Source: Auanema rhodensis (lineage: Eukaryota; Nematoda; Chromadorea; Rhabditida; Rhabditidae). From it: a DNA stretch of 64,000 nucleotides. Position numbers and translations under genes: made by a program. The notes below the pieces were generated by a model that saw only the letters and a list, made by a program, of their open reading frames with translations, was not told the DNA's origin and did no database searches. The stretch lies in NCBI GenBank assembly GCA_964057225.1, contig OZ059895.1, positions 16,018,001 through 16,082,000 on the forward strand. Direction: 5' to 3'. Positions 30,303 to 40,680 of this stretch are shown piece by piece; position 1 is the stretch's first letter; each line of letters begins with the position of its first letter.

Positions 30303-30463
30303 AAACTTACCTGGCTGGGAGCTGCCCGCGATCATCAAGGCGGGCTCTCTACGAAGAGGCCTGATCATTGCACTTTTCGATTGGGCTGACCTGTATGGCA
30401 ATCTCGAGTTGAGATTCGCCAACAGCTAAATTTTTGCGTTTGGGGATGCGTTCGCGCGTCCCT
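30303..30463 (+). ncRNA. U1 snRNA, array copy 14
   Basis: Motifs intact. Confidence 0.94.
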
Positions 30464-30705
30464 TACAATCTCGAATATTAATTTCATGCTTGGTAATCAG
30501 AATATCGTGAGAGTTTCACGTGAAATCCACGTACATCCACACGCTCACTTCATTTTTGAATTATAATAGCACTTGACCGGTTGTTCTTCATGTTATAAAA
30601 TTACTTCTATACTACAATTTTTCTTTTCAGGAAATTGTGATCATTGAAGCCAAGGGAGAGACTTAGAATCGTAACGTTGGTATTCTGATAACGTGTAGTC
30701 TCATA

Positions 30706-30777
30706 TCCTCGGTAGTATAGTGGTGAGTATCCGCGTCTGTCACATGCGAGACCCGGGTTCAATTCCCGGCCGGGGAG
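30706..30777 (+). tRNA. tRNA-Asp(GTC), array copy 14
   Basis: Canonical sequence. Confidence 0.97.
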
Positions 30778-31029
30778 AATGTTTTACACCTGTTCAGTAT
30801 GTTTTCTTCCAGGTAATGCCCTGAGGGTTAAATTATCCGTAAATGTATTGTTTCATTGGCTAAATAGTTGTGAACGGGATGGTCGCCAATACTTTCGGGT
30901 TCTTCCCGCTTGAGTTGCAATTAAAACCTGATCGAATGTTTTTCCTCAAGATTCAGAAATTGAATAAAGTGAAACCCATATGAGATACCAAACAAGGTAT
31001 GGCCTGTTAGACTCATTGAGTTGACCAAT

Positions 31030-31190
31030 AAACTTACCTGGCTGGGAGCTGCCCGCGATCATCAAGGCGGGCTCTCTACGAAGAGGCCTGATCATTGCAC
31101 TTTTCGATTGGGCTGACCTGTATGGCAATCTCGAGTTGAGATTCGCCAACAGCTAAATTTTTGCGTTTGGGGATGCGTTCGCGCGTCCCT
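31030..31190 (+). ncRNA. U1 snRNA, array copy 15
   Basis: Motifs intact; CTGAAGTATAAA spacer allele. Confidence 0.94.
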
Positions 31191-31432
31191 TACAATCTGA
31201 AGTATAAATTTCATGCTTGGTAATCAGAATATCGTGAGAGTTTCACGTGAAATCCACGTACATCCACACGCTCACTTCATTTTTGAATTATAATAGCACT
31301 TGACCGGTTGTTCTTCATGTTATAAAATTACTTCTATACTACAATTTTTCTTTTCAGGAAATTGTGATCATTGAAGCCAAGGGAGAGACTTAGAATCGTA
31401 ACGTTGGTATTCTGATAACGTGTAGTCTCATA

Positions 31433-31504
31433 TCCTCGGTAGTATAGTGGTGAGTATCCGCGTCTGTCACATGCGAGACCCGGGTTCAATTCCCGGCCGG
31501 GGAG
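31433..31504 (+). tRNA. tRNA-Asp(GTC), array copy 15
   Basis: Canonical sequence. Confidence 0.97.
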
Positions 31505-31756
31505 AATGTTTTACACCTGTTCAGTATGTTTTCTTCCAGGTAATGCCCTGAGGGTTAAATTATCCGTAAATGTATTGTTTCATTGGCTAAATAGTTGTGA
31601 ACGGGATGGTCGCCAATACTTTCGGGTTCTTCCCGCTTGAGTTGCAATTAAAACCTGATCGAATGTTTTTCCTCAAGATTCAGAAATTGAATAAAGTGAA
31701 ACCCATATGAGATACCAAACAAGGTATGGCCTGTTAGACTCATTGAGTTGACCAAT

Positions 31757-31917
31757 AAACTTACCTGGCTGGGAGCTGCCCGCGATCATCAAGGCGGGCT
31801 CTCTACGAAGAGGCCTGATCATTGCACTTTTCGATTGGGCTGACCTGTATGGCAATCTCGAGTTGAGATTCGCCAACAGCTAAATTTTTGCGTTTGGGGA
31901 TGCGTTCGCGCGTCCCT
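31757..31917 (+). ncRNA. U1 snRNA, array copy 16
   Basis: Motifs intact. Confidence 0.94.
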
Positions 31918-32159
31918 TACAATCTCGAATATTAATTTCATGCTTGGTAATCAGAATATCGTGAGAGTTTCACGTGAAATCCACGTACATCCACACGCTC
32001 ACTTCATTTTTGAATTATAATAGCACTTGACCGGTTGTTCTTCATGTTATAAAATTACTTCTATACTACAATTTTTCTTTTCAGGAAATTGTGATCATTG
32101 AAGCCAAGGGAGAGACTTAGAATCGTAACGTTGGTATTCTGATAACGTGTAGTCTCATA

Positions 32160-32231
32160 TCCTCGGTAGTATAGTGGTGAGTATCCGCGTCTGTCACATG
32201 CGAGACCCGGGTTCAATTCCCGGCCGGGGAG
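32160..32231 (+). tRNA. tRNA-Asp(GTC), array copy 16
   Basis: Canonical sequence. Confidence 0.97.
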
Positions 32232-32483
32232 AATGTTTTACACCTGTTCAGTATGTTTTCTTCCAGGTAATGCCCTGAGGGTTAAATTATCCGTAAATGT
32301 ATTGTTTCATTGGCTAAATAGTTGTGAACGGGATGGTCGCCAATACTTTCGGGTTCTTCCCGCTTGAGTTGCAATTAAAACCTGATCGAATGTTTTTCCT
32401 CAAGATTCAGAAATTGAATAAAGTGAAACCCATATGAGATACCAAACAAGGTATGGCCTGTTAGACTCATTGAGTTGACCAAT

Positions 32484-32644
32484 AAACTTACCTGGCTGGG
32501 AGCTGCCCGCGATCATCAAGGCGGGCTCTCTACGAAGAGGCCTGATCATTGCACTTTTCGATTGGGCTGACCTGTATGGCAATCTCGAGTTGAGATTCGC
32601 CAACAGCTAAATTTTTGCGTTTGGGGATGCGTTCGCGCGTCCCT
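32484..32644 (+). ncRNA. U1 snRNA, array copy 17
   Basis: Motifs intact; followed by a variant tRNA. Confidence 0.94.
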
Positions 32645-32886
32645 TACAATCTGAAGTATAAATTTCATGCTTGGTAATCAGAATATCGTGAGAGTTTCAC
32701 GTGAAATCCACGTACATCCACACGCTCACTTCATTTTTGAATTATAATAGCACTTGACCGGTTGTTCTTCATGTTATAAAATTACTTCTATACTACAATT
32801 TTTCTTTTCAGGAAATTGTGATCATTGAAGCCAAGGGAGAGACTTAGAATCGTAACGTTGGTATTCTGATAACGTGTAGTCTCATA

Positions 32887-32958
32887 TCCTCGGTAGTATA
32901 GTGGTGAGTATCCGCTTCTGTCACATGCGAGACCCGTGTTCAATTCCCGGCCGGGGAG
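32887..32958 (+). tRNA. tRNA-Asp(GTC) variant, array copy 17
   Basis: Same stem changes and same GAAGGGG spacer as copies 3 and 4, although on the other side of the retroelement. Confidence 0.9.
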
Positions 32959-33210
32959 AATGTTTTACACCTGTTCAGTATGTTTTCTTCCAGGTAATGC
33001 CCTGAGGGTTAAATTATCCGTAAATGTATTGTTTCATTGGCTAAATAGTTGTGAAGGGGATGGTCGCCAATACTTTCGGGTTCTTCCCGCTTGAGTTGCA
33101 ATTAAAACCTGATCGAATGTTTTTCCTCAAGATTCAGAAATTGAATAAAGTGAAACCCATATGAGATACCAAACAAGGTATGGCCTGTTAGACTCATTGA
33201 GTTGACCAAT

Positions 33211-33371
33211 AAACTTACCTGGCTGGGAGCTGCCCGCGATCATCAAGGCGGGCTCTCTACGAAGAGGCCTGATCATTGCACTTTTCGATTGGGCTGACCT
33301 GTATGGCAATCTCGAGTTGAGATTCGCCAACAGCTAAATTTTTGCGTTTGGGGATGCGTTCGCGCGTCCCT
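33211..33371 (+). ncRNA. U1 snRNA, array copy 18
   Basis: Motifs intact. Confidence 0.94.
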
Positions 33372-33613
33372 TACAATCTCGAATATTAATTTCATGCTTG
33401 GTAATCAGAATATCGTGAGAGTTTCACGTGAAATCCACGTACATCCACACGCTCACTTCATTTTTGAATTATAATAGCACTTGACCGGTTGTTCTTCATG
33501 TTATAAAATTACTTCTATACTACAATTTTTCTTTTCAGGAAATTGTGATCATTGAAGCCAAGGGAGAGACTTAGAATCGTAACGTTGGTATTCTGATAAC
33601 GTGTAGTCTCATA

Positions 33614-33685
33614 TCCTCGGTAGTATAGTGGTGAGTATCCGCGTCTGTCACATGCGAGACCCGGGTTCAATTCCCGGCCGGGGAG
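33614..33685 (+). tRNA. tRNA-Asp(GTC), array copy 18
   Basis: Canonical sequence. Confidence 0.97.
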
Positions 33686-33937
33686 AATGTTTTACACCTG
33701 TTCAGTATGTTTTCTTCCAGGTAATGCCCTGAGGGTTAAATTATCCGTAAATGTATTGTTTCATTGGCTAAATAGTTGTGAACGGGATGGTCGCCAATAC
33801 TTTCGGGTTCTTCCCGCTTGAGTTGCAATTAAAACCTGATCGAATGTTTTTCCTCAAGATTCAGAAATTGAATAAAGTGAAACCCATATGAGATACCAAA
33901 CAAGGTATGGCCTGTTAGACTCATTGAGTTGACCAAT

Positions 33938-34098
33938 AAACTTACCTGGCTGGGAGCTGCCCGCGATCATCAAGGCGGGCTCTCTACGAAGAGGCCTGAT
34001 CATTGCACTTTTCGATTGGGCTGACCTGTATGGCAATCTCGAGTTGAGATTCGCCAACAGCTAAATTTTTGCGTTTGGGGATGCGTTCGCGCGTCCCT
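33938..34098 (+). ncRNA. U1 snRNA, array copy 19
   Basis: Motifs intact. Confidence 0.94.
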
Positions 34099-34340
34099 TA
34101 CAATCTCGAATATTAATTTCATGCTTGGTAATCAGAATATCGTGAGAGTTTCACGTGAAATCCACGTACATCCACACGCTCACTTCATTTTTGAATTATA
34201 ATAGCACTTGACCGGTTGTTCTTCATGTTATAAAATTACTTCTATACTACAATTTTTCTTTTCAGGAAATTGTGATCATTGAAGCCAAGGGAGAGACTTA
34301 GAATCGTAACGTTGGTATTCTGATAACGTGTAGTCTCATA

Positions 34341-34412
34341 TCCTCGGTAGTATAGTGGTGAGTATCCGCGTCTGTCACATGCGAGACCCGGGTTCAATTC
34401 CCGGCCGGGGAG
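34341..34412 (+). tRNA. tRNA-Asp(GTC), array copy 19
   Basis: Canonical; last before the second insertion. Confidence 0.97.
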
Positions 34413-34664
34413 AATGTTTTACACCTGTTCAGTATGTTTTCTTCCAGGTAATGCCCTGAGGGTTAAATTATCCGTAAATGTATTGTTTCATTGGCTAAAT
34501 AGTTGTGAACGGGATGGTCGCCAATACTTTCGGGTTCTTCCCGCTTGAGTTGCAATTAAAACCTGATCGAATGTTTTTCCTCAAGATTCAGAAATTGAAT
34601 AAAGTGAAACCCATATGAGATACCAAACAAGGTATGGCCTGTTAGACTCATTGAGTTGAAAAAT

Positions 34665-34825
34665 AAACTTACCTGGCTGGGAGCTGCCCGCGATCATCAA
34701 GGCGGGCTCTCTACGAAGAGGCCTGATCATTGCACTTTTCGATTGGGCTGACCTGTATGGCAATCTCGAGTTGAGATTCGCCAACAGCTAAATTTTTGCG
34801 TTTGGGGATGCGTTCGCGCGTCCCT
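34665..34825 (+). ncRNA. U1 snRNA, array copy 20, unit lacks its tRNA
   Basis: RNA intact. GAAAAATAAAC precedes it instead of GACCAATAAAC. The partner tRNA-Asp is replaced by the second insertion. Confidence 0.94.
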
Positions 34826-34980
34826 TACAATCTCGAATATTAATTTCATGCTTGGTAATCAGAATATCGTGAGAGTTTCACGTGAAATCCACGTACATCC
34901 ACACGCTCACTTCATTTTTGAATTATAATAGCACTTGACCGGTTGTTCTTCATGTTATAAAATTACTTCTATACTACAAT

Positions 34981-34992
34981 TTTTCTTTTCAG
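34981..34992 (+). promoter_or_regulatory. Acceptor-like TTTTCTTTTCAG of the array unit, just upstream of the foreign ORF
   Basis: Every array unit has this sequence between U1 and the tRNA. Here the insertion junction lies 13 bases downstream, so a transcript could be cis- or trans-spliced at 34992 onto an exon that begins with 13 array bases and reaches the first ATG at 35076. Confidence 0.4.
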
Positions 34993-35075
34993 GAAATTGT
35001 GATCAGTCACGTCCTACTCCAATTGGCACCAACGTTGAACCTAATACTGAAAAGGTGAATCTGACGACTCAAGAT

Positions 35076-38000
35076 ATGGAGAACAACGTGAATATGATGC
35101 AACAACCGTGTCTGGATGAAAACTCCGCGTGCGGTGCAAATTCATCTTTTCATACATTGTCCATGGCAGTCACCGTTAAGGGCGTTGGCTGTGATTCAAG
35201 CTTGGACGTCGAAGTATCACCAAGCAGCAATGTAAGTCTTGATGAACTGAGGCTCTGGTCAGCTTCGTCTAAGATGAGCTCACGCGTATCGGGATCACTT
35301 GAATTAGAAGTACCTGTAGTTTCGCAGATGTCAACGATACGCGCACTACCAGGGTATAGCAAGCAATACCCAATGCTGGATATAATGAATTATTATTCAA
35401 TATTGCACTGCGGGCATGACGGTTCGGTGCTTGCCAGATCGGACGGAGAGAACTTCCAGATGTCTACTCGGCCTGATCAAGAGATATCTGCAGGGGATAA
35501 ATTTGCTCGATTTGAGCCAATAATCTCGGCCCTTAGTGCGGCCTTTATAATAATATCACCGAAATTGAGTGAGCCACGGGTCATGTATGAGGATGACCAC
35601 AAACGCATCTCTAGGGCTATGGATGAACTCCTTGAAAAGATGATGCGCGAAAATCATTTGAATCGCGGTGGTGGTTCCTTCGTAATCCGGTTTCAGGACA
35701 CGCGAAATCACATCGTTGTTTTGACATCGCCATTTTCAGTATTGTATAAGGTATACAAGCACTGCATTGGCATAACGCAGTCTTACGTGCGCACTGACTC
35801 GCTCACTAAGCCACACATAAGCATGATACCTTCCTATCGAATTACGGTACAGGAAGCTCATGTATCCCCACGGTTTGACGTCACTGTAAAACCAATTTTC
35901 AGTGAGTTGAGCTGCTTACTAGACGCAATGCGATATAGCAGCTATTTTAGGCATTTGACCGTCGTTCGCGATGTAAGTAATATGCATAGGGAGGGTACGG
36001 GAATTGCTCATGTAGCGCAGAAATTTGAAGCGCTTGAAAGCTCATTGCAACTACTCACCCATGATGTACGTAAACTGCAAGAGGGGGCTTTGATCTATAG
36101 GACTCTGAAGATTGACTTGCGTAAGTACGACGTATCAGTCATACGATGCGTTAACGTTAATAAGATCTTAATGAATCCGGAGCCTATTCCTTTGATAACC
36201 TATTCTTCTCACTTAGCCGTTAATATCGCTAACGAAGAGAGATTATATCGGTGCCCAGGTTTGCCCCTCATTTTAGGGTGCTCCGTTGCTCGTACTGGTG
36301 AGCCCGATTATGGTTCACATTATGGAGATCAGTTCGGCTCAATAACCCCCCAGGTTATTACACCCCTCAGCATAGGAAATGAACTACGTGGAGCGACTAT
36401 GTTTTCTCAACCATCTGTTAAAAGTGCACACTTTCATTACAGATTAACTTTACGCGACAATGTTGCTGATGACGAATACCCGCACGATCTTGAGTACATC
36501 ATCGTAGTTGATTTTGCAGATGATAATCTTGTGCCCCACGATTACATGGTGTCATCGTATGGCAGGCTTGAAGTCAAGAACGAGGGAGAAACAATAGTGC
36601 CTTTCCAAGACGAGACTTGCGATATGGGGGCACGCGGCACGGATTTCGCGATTGCCTACATGACAAAGACAATACCAGTGACTGGACTTTATAGTGCGCA
36701 TTACGCGCGGCATTACCTTCTGTTTCCGCACGCAGCCGACGCTGTGCAGAGTGTCGATGCCATTGAACTACACACTGGGGTGGGAAAGATTATGAATTCC
36801 ATATCCCTAAATCAAACCGTCGACTTTACAGCTCTTGACGGCACGCGCACGCACGCGTTGACTACCAGCTCCAACGGCAGTCATAGGGGAGTTTCGACGT
36901 TCTTCCCACGCTTCATTGAGTATGTGCCATTTGAAGATATATGCACACCAGATGAGGGTAAATCACGTACGACTGGCTTATCCTTTCGTTTCCTCGAAAG
37001 CGTTGTACCTGCGTATTTGGATCTCCATTGTCGCGACAGACGTGACGTCGGCCTTGCATGTAGCGTGTTCGGAGCCTTCTGTGAGGGTACCGAAGCATTC
37101 ACCTGTAAGAGGATACTAGTGCGTACCGATCGTGGTTACGCCATTAATAGAGAGGGAGTCTTTTACAGGCCCAAGGATAAACGAAGTCTTGATATCGATT
37201 CTTCGATTAACGCCATTGACATTAACTCACTGGCATGCGGGCCATCTGGTATCGTTAATAATAGGTCAAAGTTCATGACTTCGTCTGGAGGCATAATGGA
37301 TATTGTCTTTTCGGAGACTATGGCCATGTGTGATGCTACGGGCTTATCTAGCCGTTCATCAATGCTTAGCTTTGGCTATTTAGCTGGAGGCGGAAGTGTC
37401 AATCTTGCGTTACGGCCAAACGGGCTCGGCGATATCAAGACGTATAGTATGCTTACTGCATACTACAACGATAAAATTTACGACATGGAGCGTAACATGC
37501 TCGCAATTGTGCGCACCACCAACGAGCTATCCCTTAAGTTGGATTCATCCATTATACATGTAGGAAATGACATGGTGTACAGATTTGTTGACCATAAACA
37601 AGGGTTCGGCAAGTCAGTCGACCACCTGCTGTCAGTTATTAACAGCGGGGCATCTGCTGCTTCCCTTATTTTCCCACAAATTGGAGTAATTGCCTTTTAT
37701 GGCACCGCTCTACGCACGTTCCTTTCAGCCGTATCGAGCATCATCGACGGTAAAAATGCCACGCTGACCATTGCGTCTTCGTATGCGATGTCAAACTATG
37801 CTCTATCTCTAACCAACATGCATGGCTTAGTATCGCACATGTACTCCACGGTGCCAGACGAAGCTAAAGGGTGTGGTTTAGGTCGACTATCTAACCATTG
37901 GATTGATATTGCCCCAATCGCGAACATTGATGTAATATCAGATGCGTACACGAAGTATTCTGTCAATTTTGTTGAAATGCCAAAATTCGGGCGAGTAAGC

Positions 38001-38231
38001 GTTCGTACTTCAAGTCTAGGTAACAGCGCCTTGTCGAAGATGCTCCCTATTCATACTATCAGCCCTCACGATACCTCAGTCCAGGGGATGTTAACTAACA
38101 CGCTTAGAAGAATGAACCTTGGAATTGAGCACCAATATGTATCATTATGCTCTATATTACATGGAGGTTCCACCTTAGAATCTTTTTACGATTTTCGAAC
38201 TCGATTAAATTATGAATTATCATTCAGTTAA
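35076..38231 (+). CDS. Intact 1051-residue ORF of unknown family, possibly an endogenised viral structural gene
   Basis: The start is the first ATG of the frame (35076). The open frame extends upstream into the array without another ATG and ends at TAA 38229-38231. There is no signal peptide, no strong membrane anchor, no polymerase or protease motif, and no repeats. A moderately hydrophobic stretch lies near residues 860-925. Base composition and codon use are far more balanced than in the AT-rich host genes or the flanking sequence, which suggests a foreign origin. Length, single-frame structure and lack of enzymatic motifs would fit a capsid protein of a double-stranded RNA virus, but this is inference: I recognise no diagnostic motif. 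Intactness over 3.1 kb means recent arrival or selection. Confidence 0.6.
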   Translation: MENNVNMMQQPCLDENSACGANSSFHTLSMAVTVKGVGCDSSLDVEVSPSSNVSLDELRLWSASSKMSSRVSGSLELEVPVVSQMSTIRALPGYSKQYPMLDIMNYYSILHCGHDGSVLARSDGENFQMSTRPDQEISAGDKFARFEPIISALSAAFIIISPKLSEPRVMYEDDHKRISRAMDELLEKMMRENHLNRGGGSFVIRFQDTRNHIVVLTSPFSVLYKVYKHCIGITQSYVRTDSLTKPHISMIPSYRITVQEAHVSPRFDVTVKPIFSELSCLLDAMRYSSYFRHLTVVRDVSNMHREGTGIAHVAQKFEALESSLQLLTHDVRKLQEGALIYRTLKIDLRKYDVSVIRCVNVNKILMNPEPIPLITYSSHLAVNIANEERLYRCPGLPLILGCSVARTGEPDYGSHYGDQFGSITPQVITPLSIGNELRGATMFSQPSVKSAHFHYRLTLRDNVADDEYPHDLEYIIVVDFADDNLVPHDYMVSSYGRLEVKNEGETIVPFQDETCDMGARGTDFAIAYMTKTIPVTGLYSAHYARHYLLFPHAADAVQSVDAIELHTGVGKIMNSISLNQTVDFTALDGTRTHALTTSSNGSHRGVSTFFPRFIEYVPFEDICTPDEGKSRTTGLSFRFLESVVPAYLDLHCRDRRDVGLACSVFGAFCEGTEAFTCKRILVRTDRGYAINREGVFYRPKDKRSLDIDSSINAIDINSLACGPSGIVNNRSKFMTSSGGIMDIVFSETMAMCDATGLSSRSSMLSFGYLAGGGSVNLALRPNGLGDIKTYSMLTAYYNDKIYDMERNMLAIVRTTNELSLKLDSSIIHVGNDMVYRFVDHKQGFGKSVDHLLSVINSGASAASLIFPQIGVIAFYGTALRTFLSAVSSIIDGKNATLTIASSYAMSNYALSLTNMHGLVSHMYSTVPDEAKGCGLGRLSNHWIDIAPIANIDVISDAYTKYSVNFVEMPKFGRVSVRTSSLGNSALSKMLPIHTISPHDTSVQGMLTNTLRRMNLGIEHQYVSLCSILHGGSTLESFYDFRTRLNYELSFS

Positions 38232-38953
38232 AGAGAATTTATTTTTTTTTTGAGCTATTTCCCTGGGCTACCACCTCTCTTTCCAATTCAGTACGAAGGG
38301 TCTCACTCTTTTTTTTTAATAAACAGGGTTGATATTTTGCGCAGGGTGAGATACTGAATTGGCCAACTTTTCGATATTTTTGTTTCTGCGCAGTTGTATT
38401 TTTGATTTTTCATTGTGGCGAAAAATATATATTTTTTGGAAATGGAAAAGCTGTTTGATATAAGCAAAATTGGACCTTAATAAAGTCAATTTGCGATATT
38501 TTTGATAAAGATTACAAGTTTGTACTAACAGAATGGCCACTGTAAGAAAATAACATCCGCTGTATCATTTGTCATATTTGAATTTAAACCTTCCTCTCAT
38601 AATTTTTTGATTGTTGATTCAAGTTGAAACAAAGACTTTGGAATTTGAAAGATGCCTTGTTTGGTAATTCATTGTTATTCAGTAACAATTGAGATTTTGA
38701 TTTGTCCGCCATACTCACTTCTCTAATTTATGAATCACATTGTCACATAATCATATCCTATCATCATCTTAACAATTAATTATATTCACATCTTTTTTTT
38801 CCTCTCTATAGTTTGTTTTTGTATGAGTTCATTAATTAATTAATCTTCAACCCATATTATTATATATCTTTTTTTTCTTCGATTTTTTTTTCATGTTATT
38901 CACTAATTTATTCACTATCAACTATTCATATTCTTATCTTGTTTACTAACTTA
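38232..38953. other. AT-rich non-coding stretch after the foreign ORF
   Basis: Contains AATAAA at about 38319, a possible poly(A) signal for the ORF, and long T-runs. It ends in an acceptor-like TTTTACATTGTAG (about 38961-38973). No copy of the LTR found at 40283-40680 is recognisable here. Confidence 0.5.
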
Positions 38954-39272
38954 TTCCACTATTTTACATTGTAGATTGTTCTGACTTTCCTCCTTTTCCA
39001 AAACGGCAACCTCCAAGAATAATTATACGGATACGCCTTTCCGTACCTCTCAAAGATTAAGAGACAAGAGAAATCGTATTTCTCGATTTCCTTTTCCCGA
39101 TAGTGACGACTCGTTTGACAACGATTTAAGTCCATCGGACGACGAAAAAACGCCAACACACTTGGCTGTAACACCGAAAAAAGAAAAAACTCCCCAGCGC
39201 GAAAAACTACCTCTGAAGCTCCTACTCAACATGAGACCACATGAGCAATCAAACAGAGATTCAACTCTGTAA
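38954..39272 (+). pseudogene. Remnant of the retroelement upstream frame
   Basis: An open stretch without its own good start, ending at TAA 39270-39272. It is basic then acidic (QRLRDKRNRISRFPFP, DSDDSFDNDLSPSDDEKTP, KKEKTPQREK). It sits just before gag as the upstream frame does in the intact element and has the same Arg/Ser/Pro-rich, acidic character. An acceptor-like TTGTAG precedes it. Similarity is in position and composition more than in residues. Confidence 0.4.
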
Positions 39273-39284
39273 ACGCCTAATTTA

Positions 39285-40111
39285 ATGGCATCTCCAGAGT
39301 TGACCAAAAACTTAACAAAAGTTCTAGGCAGTCCACACTGCCCTAAATACGATGGTAGCCGAAGCTTTCGATCGTACATCGATATATTTAACCGATTCGC
39401 GAATGCTGCGGGACTTTCGGTAATTGAAAGAATTTTTCTTTTTCCTCTGCTGCTTCAGCAGAATGATTCTGCGATCTCTGCATATAACTCGATTTCTTCC
39501 GAAATTCGTGAACGAGGGCCTTGGAAAGACCTTGTTTCACAATTGGCAGAGTTACTTTGCCCTGCCACGGAAAGGAATTTCACGATCGCGAAGTTGCTAC
39601 GCTCGACGCAAGGAGAGAAAACTGTTACTCAGTTGCCTCATACTTGGAAGAAATGGCTTCCAGTATTATGAGCCCAACTGATCGAGAAAGAGAGCTCATA
39701 TTAAGATCAGCTTTCTTAAATGGATTGAACGCTGATTTAGGCATAATTGTTCAAGGAAAAGATCCGAAGACTTATGAGGAAGCAAAAAGGACAGCACGTT
39801 TTGAAGAAGCAATTCGTGCTAACTATAAGAAACAGCATGAAGAAAACTCAACTATGCAAGAGTTGATTTCTGCAGTTCAGAAGATCACCATGAAGGAAAA
39901 TAGGAACTAAAGGAACCATCAGCAGCCACGAGATTTCGAACGGAATAATGGCAACAATCCAAGAAACCCTTGGAGGAATTTCAAAAATAAATTCAGCAGG
40001 AACTCTGGCCCTCGACAAAATTATGGAAACAACTACTCAATGGAGAGTCATCATCATACGAGAGAACCTCGCAACAATTATCCAAGAGGAAATCGAGACA
40101 ACCTATTCTAA
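39285..40111 (+). pseudogene. Broken gag related to the intact gypsy element
   Basis: Starts at ATG 39285. PHCPKYDGSRSFRSY aligns with PYCPIYDGSRNFRDF of the intact polyprotein, and FPLLLQ, RGPW and STQGE also match. A frameshift near 39620-39645 moves the homology (ERELILRSAFLNGL, KTYEEAKRTARFEEAIRA) into another frame. A TAA at 39908-39910 then interrupts it before a basic Asn/Arg-rich tail (NNPRNPWRNFKNKF) that ends at 40111. There is no zinc knuckle, as in the intact element. Divergence is high, so this is a related family and not the same copy. Confidence 0.85.
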
Positions 40112-40282
40112 ATTCTCCAGAAAATGACGAATTATTGGAAAGAAATGAAAATCGGAAAAATACCTGGAATTCTATTCAAGAGAAAATTAAACAAAAATCA
40201 ATTGAACAACAACATCGACTGAATAATAGTAACCGAATAGCATCACGTACATTTGAAATAGGTTAAATGGCGTTAAAGGGGA
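40112..40282 (+). other. Residual internal sequence and polypurine-like run
   Basis: A short hydrophilic frame of unclear origin, then TTAAAGGGGA at 40273-40282, which is placed like a polypurine tract before the LTR. The whole pol gene is missing between gag and here. Confidence 0.4.
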
Positions 40283-40680
40283 TGAAAAATTTTACAAACC
40301 TTATACCTGTGAGGACACAGGACTTCAAGAGCGGTATCATGTAATACTTTATAATTCTGTACTTTATTCTTTCTATAATTTTTATGTATTTCTTTATTCT
40401 TTATTCTGTATTTCATATTTCTTAATTCTAATTTCTTGTCTTAGTGTATTATGTTATCAGTTATATTTTACAACCTCAGCATTTTCCAGGATAATTACAA
40501 TTGTCATTGACAACTTAAAACCTTGCGTGGAAAATGCTGATAACATTCGCTATATAAGCTTGCCATTCAACTGAATCTTCAGTTGGCGGACTTATCTTTA
40601 TTTGTTTATTGTTTAAATGTTTTTTATTTATAATAAATCTTTCTCTCTTCCTCAAATCTTATTGTTTCTTTTACAACACA
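40283..40680 (+). repeat. Probable 3' LTR of the decayed element
   Basis: Starts TG after the polypurine-like run and ends near TTACAACACA. It contains a 12-base inverted repeat (40477-40488 and 40528-40539), TATATAAG at 40551-40558 and AATAAA at 40632-40637, the order expected in an LTR. Exact ends are uncertain because the partner LTR is absent. Confidence 0.6.

Larger units (their letters stand above)
27362..35005 (+). repeat. Tandem array block B of the 727-base U1/tRNA-Asp unit (11 U1, 10 tRNA)
   Basis: Resumes exactly where block A was interrupted (GTATGGCCTG), showing that the retroelement inserted into a pre-existing unit. It continues at 727-base spacing to 35005, where the last unit is broken after GTGATCA, between U1 and the tRNA gene. 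The final unit has a rare GAAAAATAAAC just before U1. Confidence 0.97.

Noticed and set aside
34935..35075. Upstream extension of the 1051-codon ORF into the array unit
   Set aside because: It would need a TTG start inside repeat spacer DNA. The first ATG is at 35076 and the extension includes an acceptor-like site, so it is more likely intron or leader.
38232..38953. 5' LTR of the decayed retroelement
   Set aside because: I compared this stretch with the LTR at 40283-40680 and saw no shared TATA, palindrome or end sequence.
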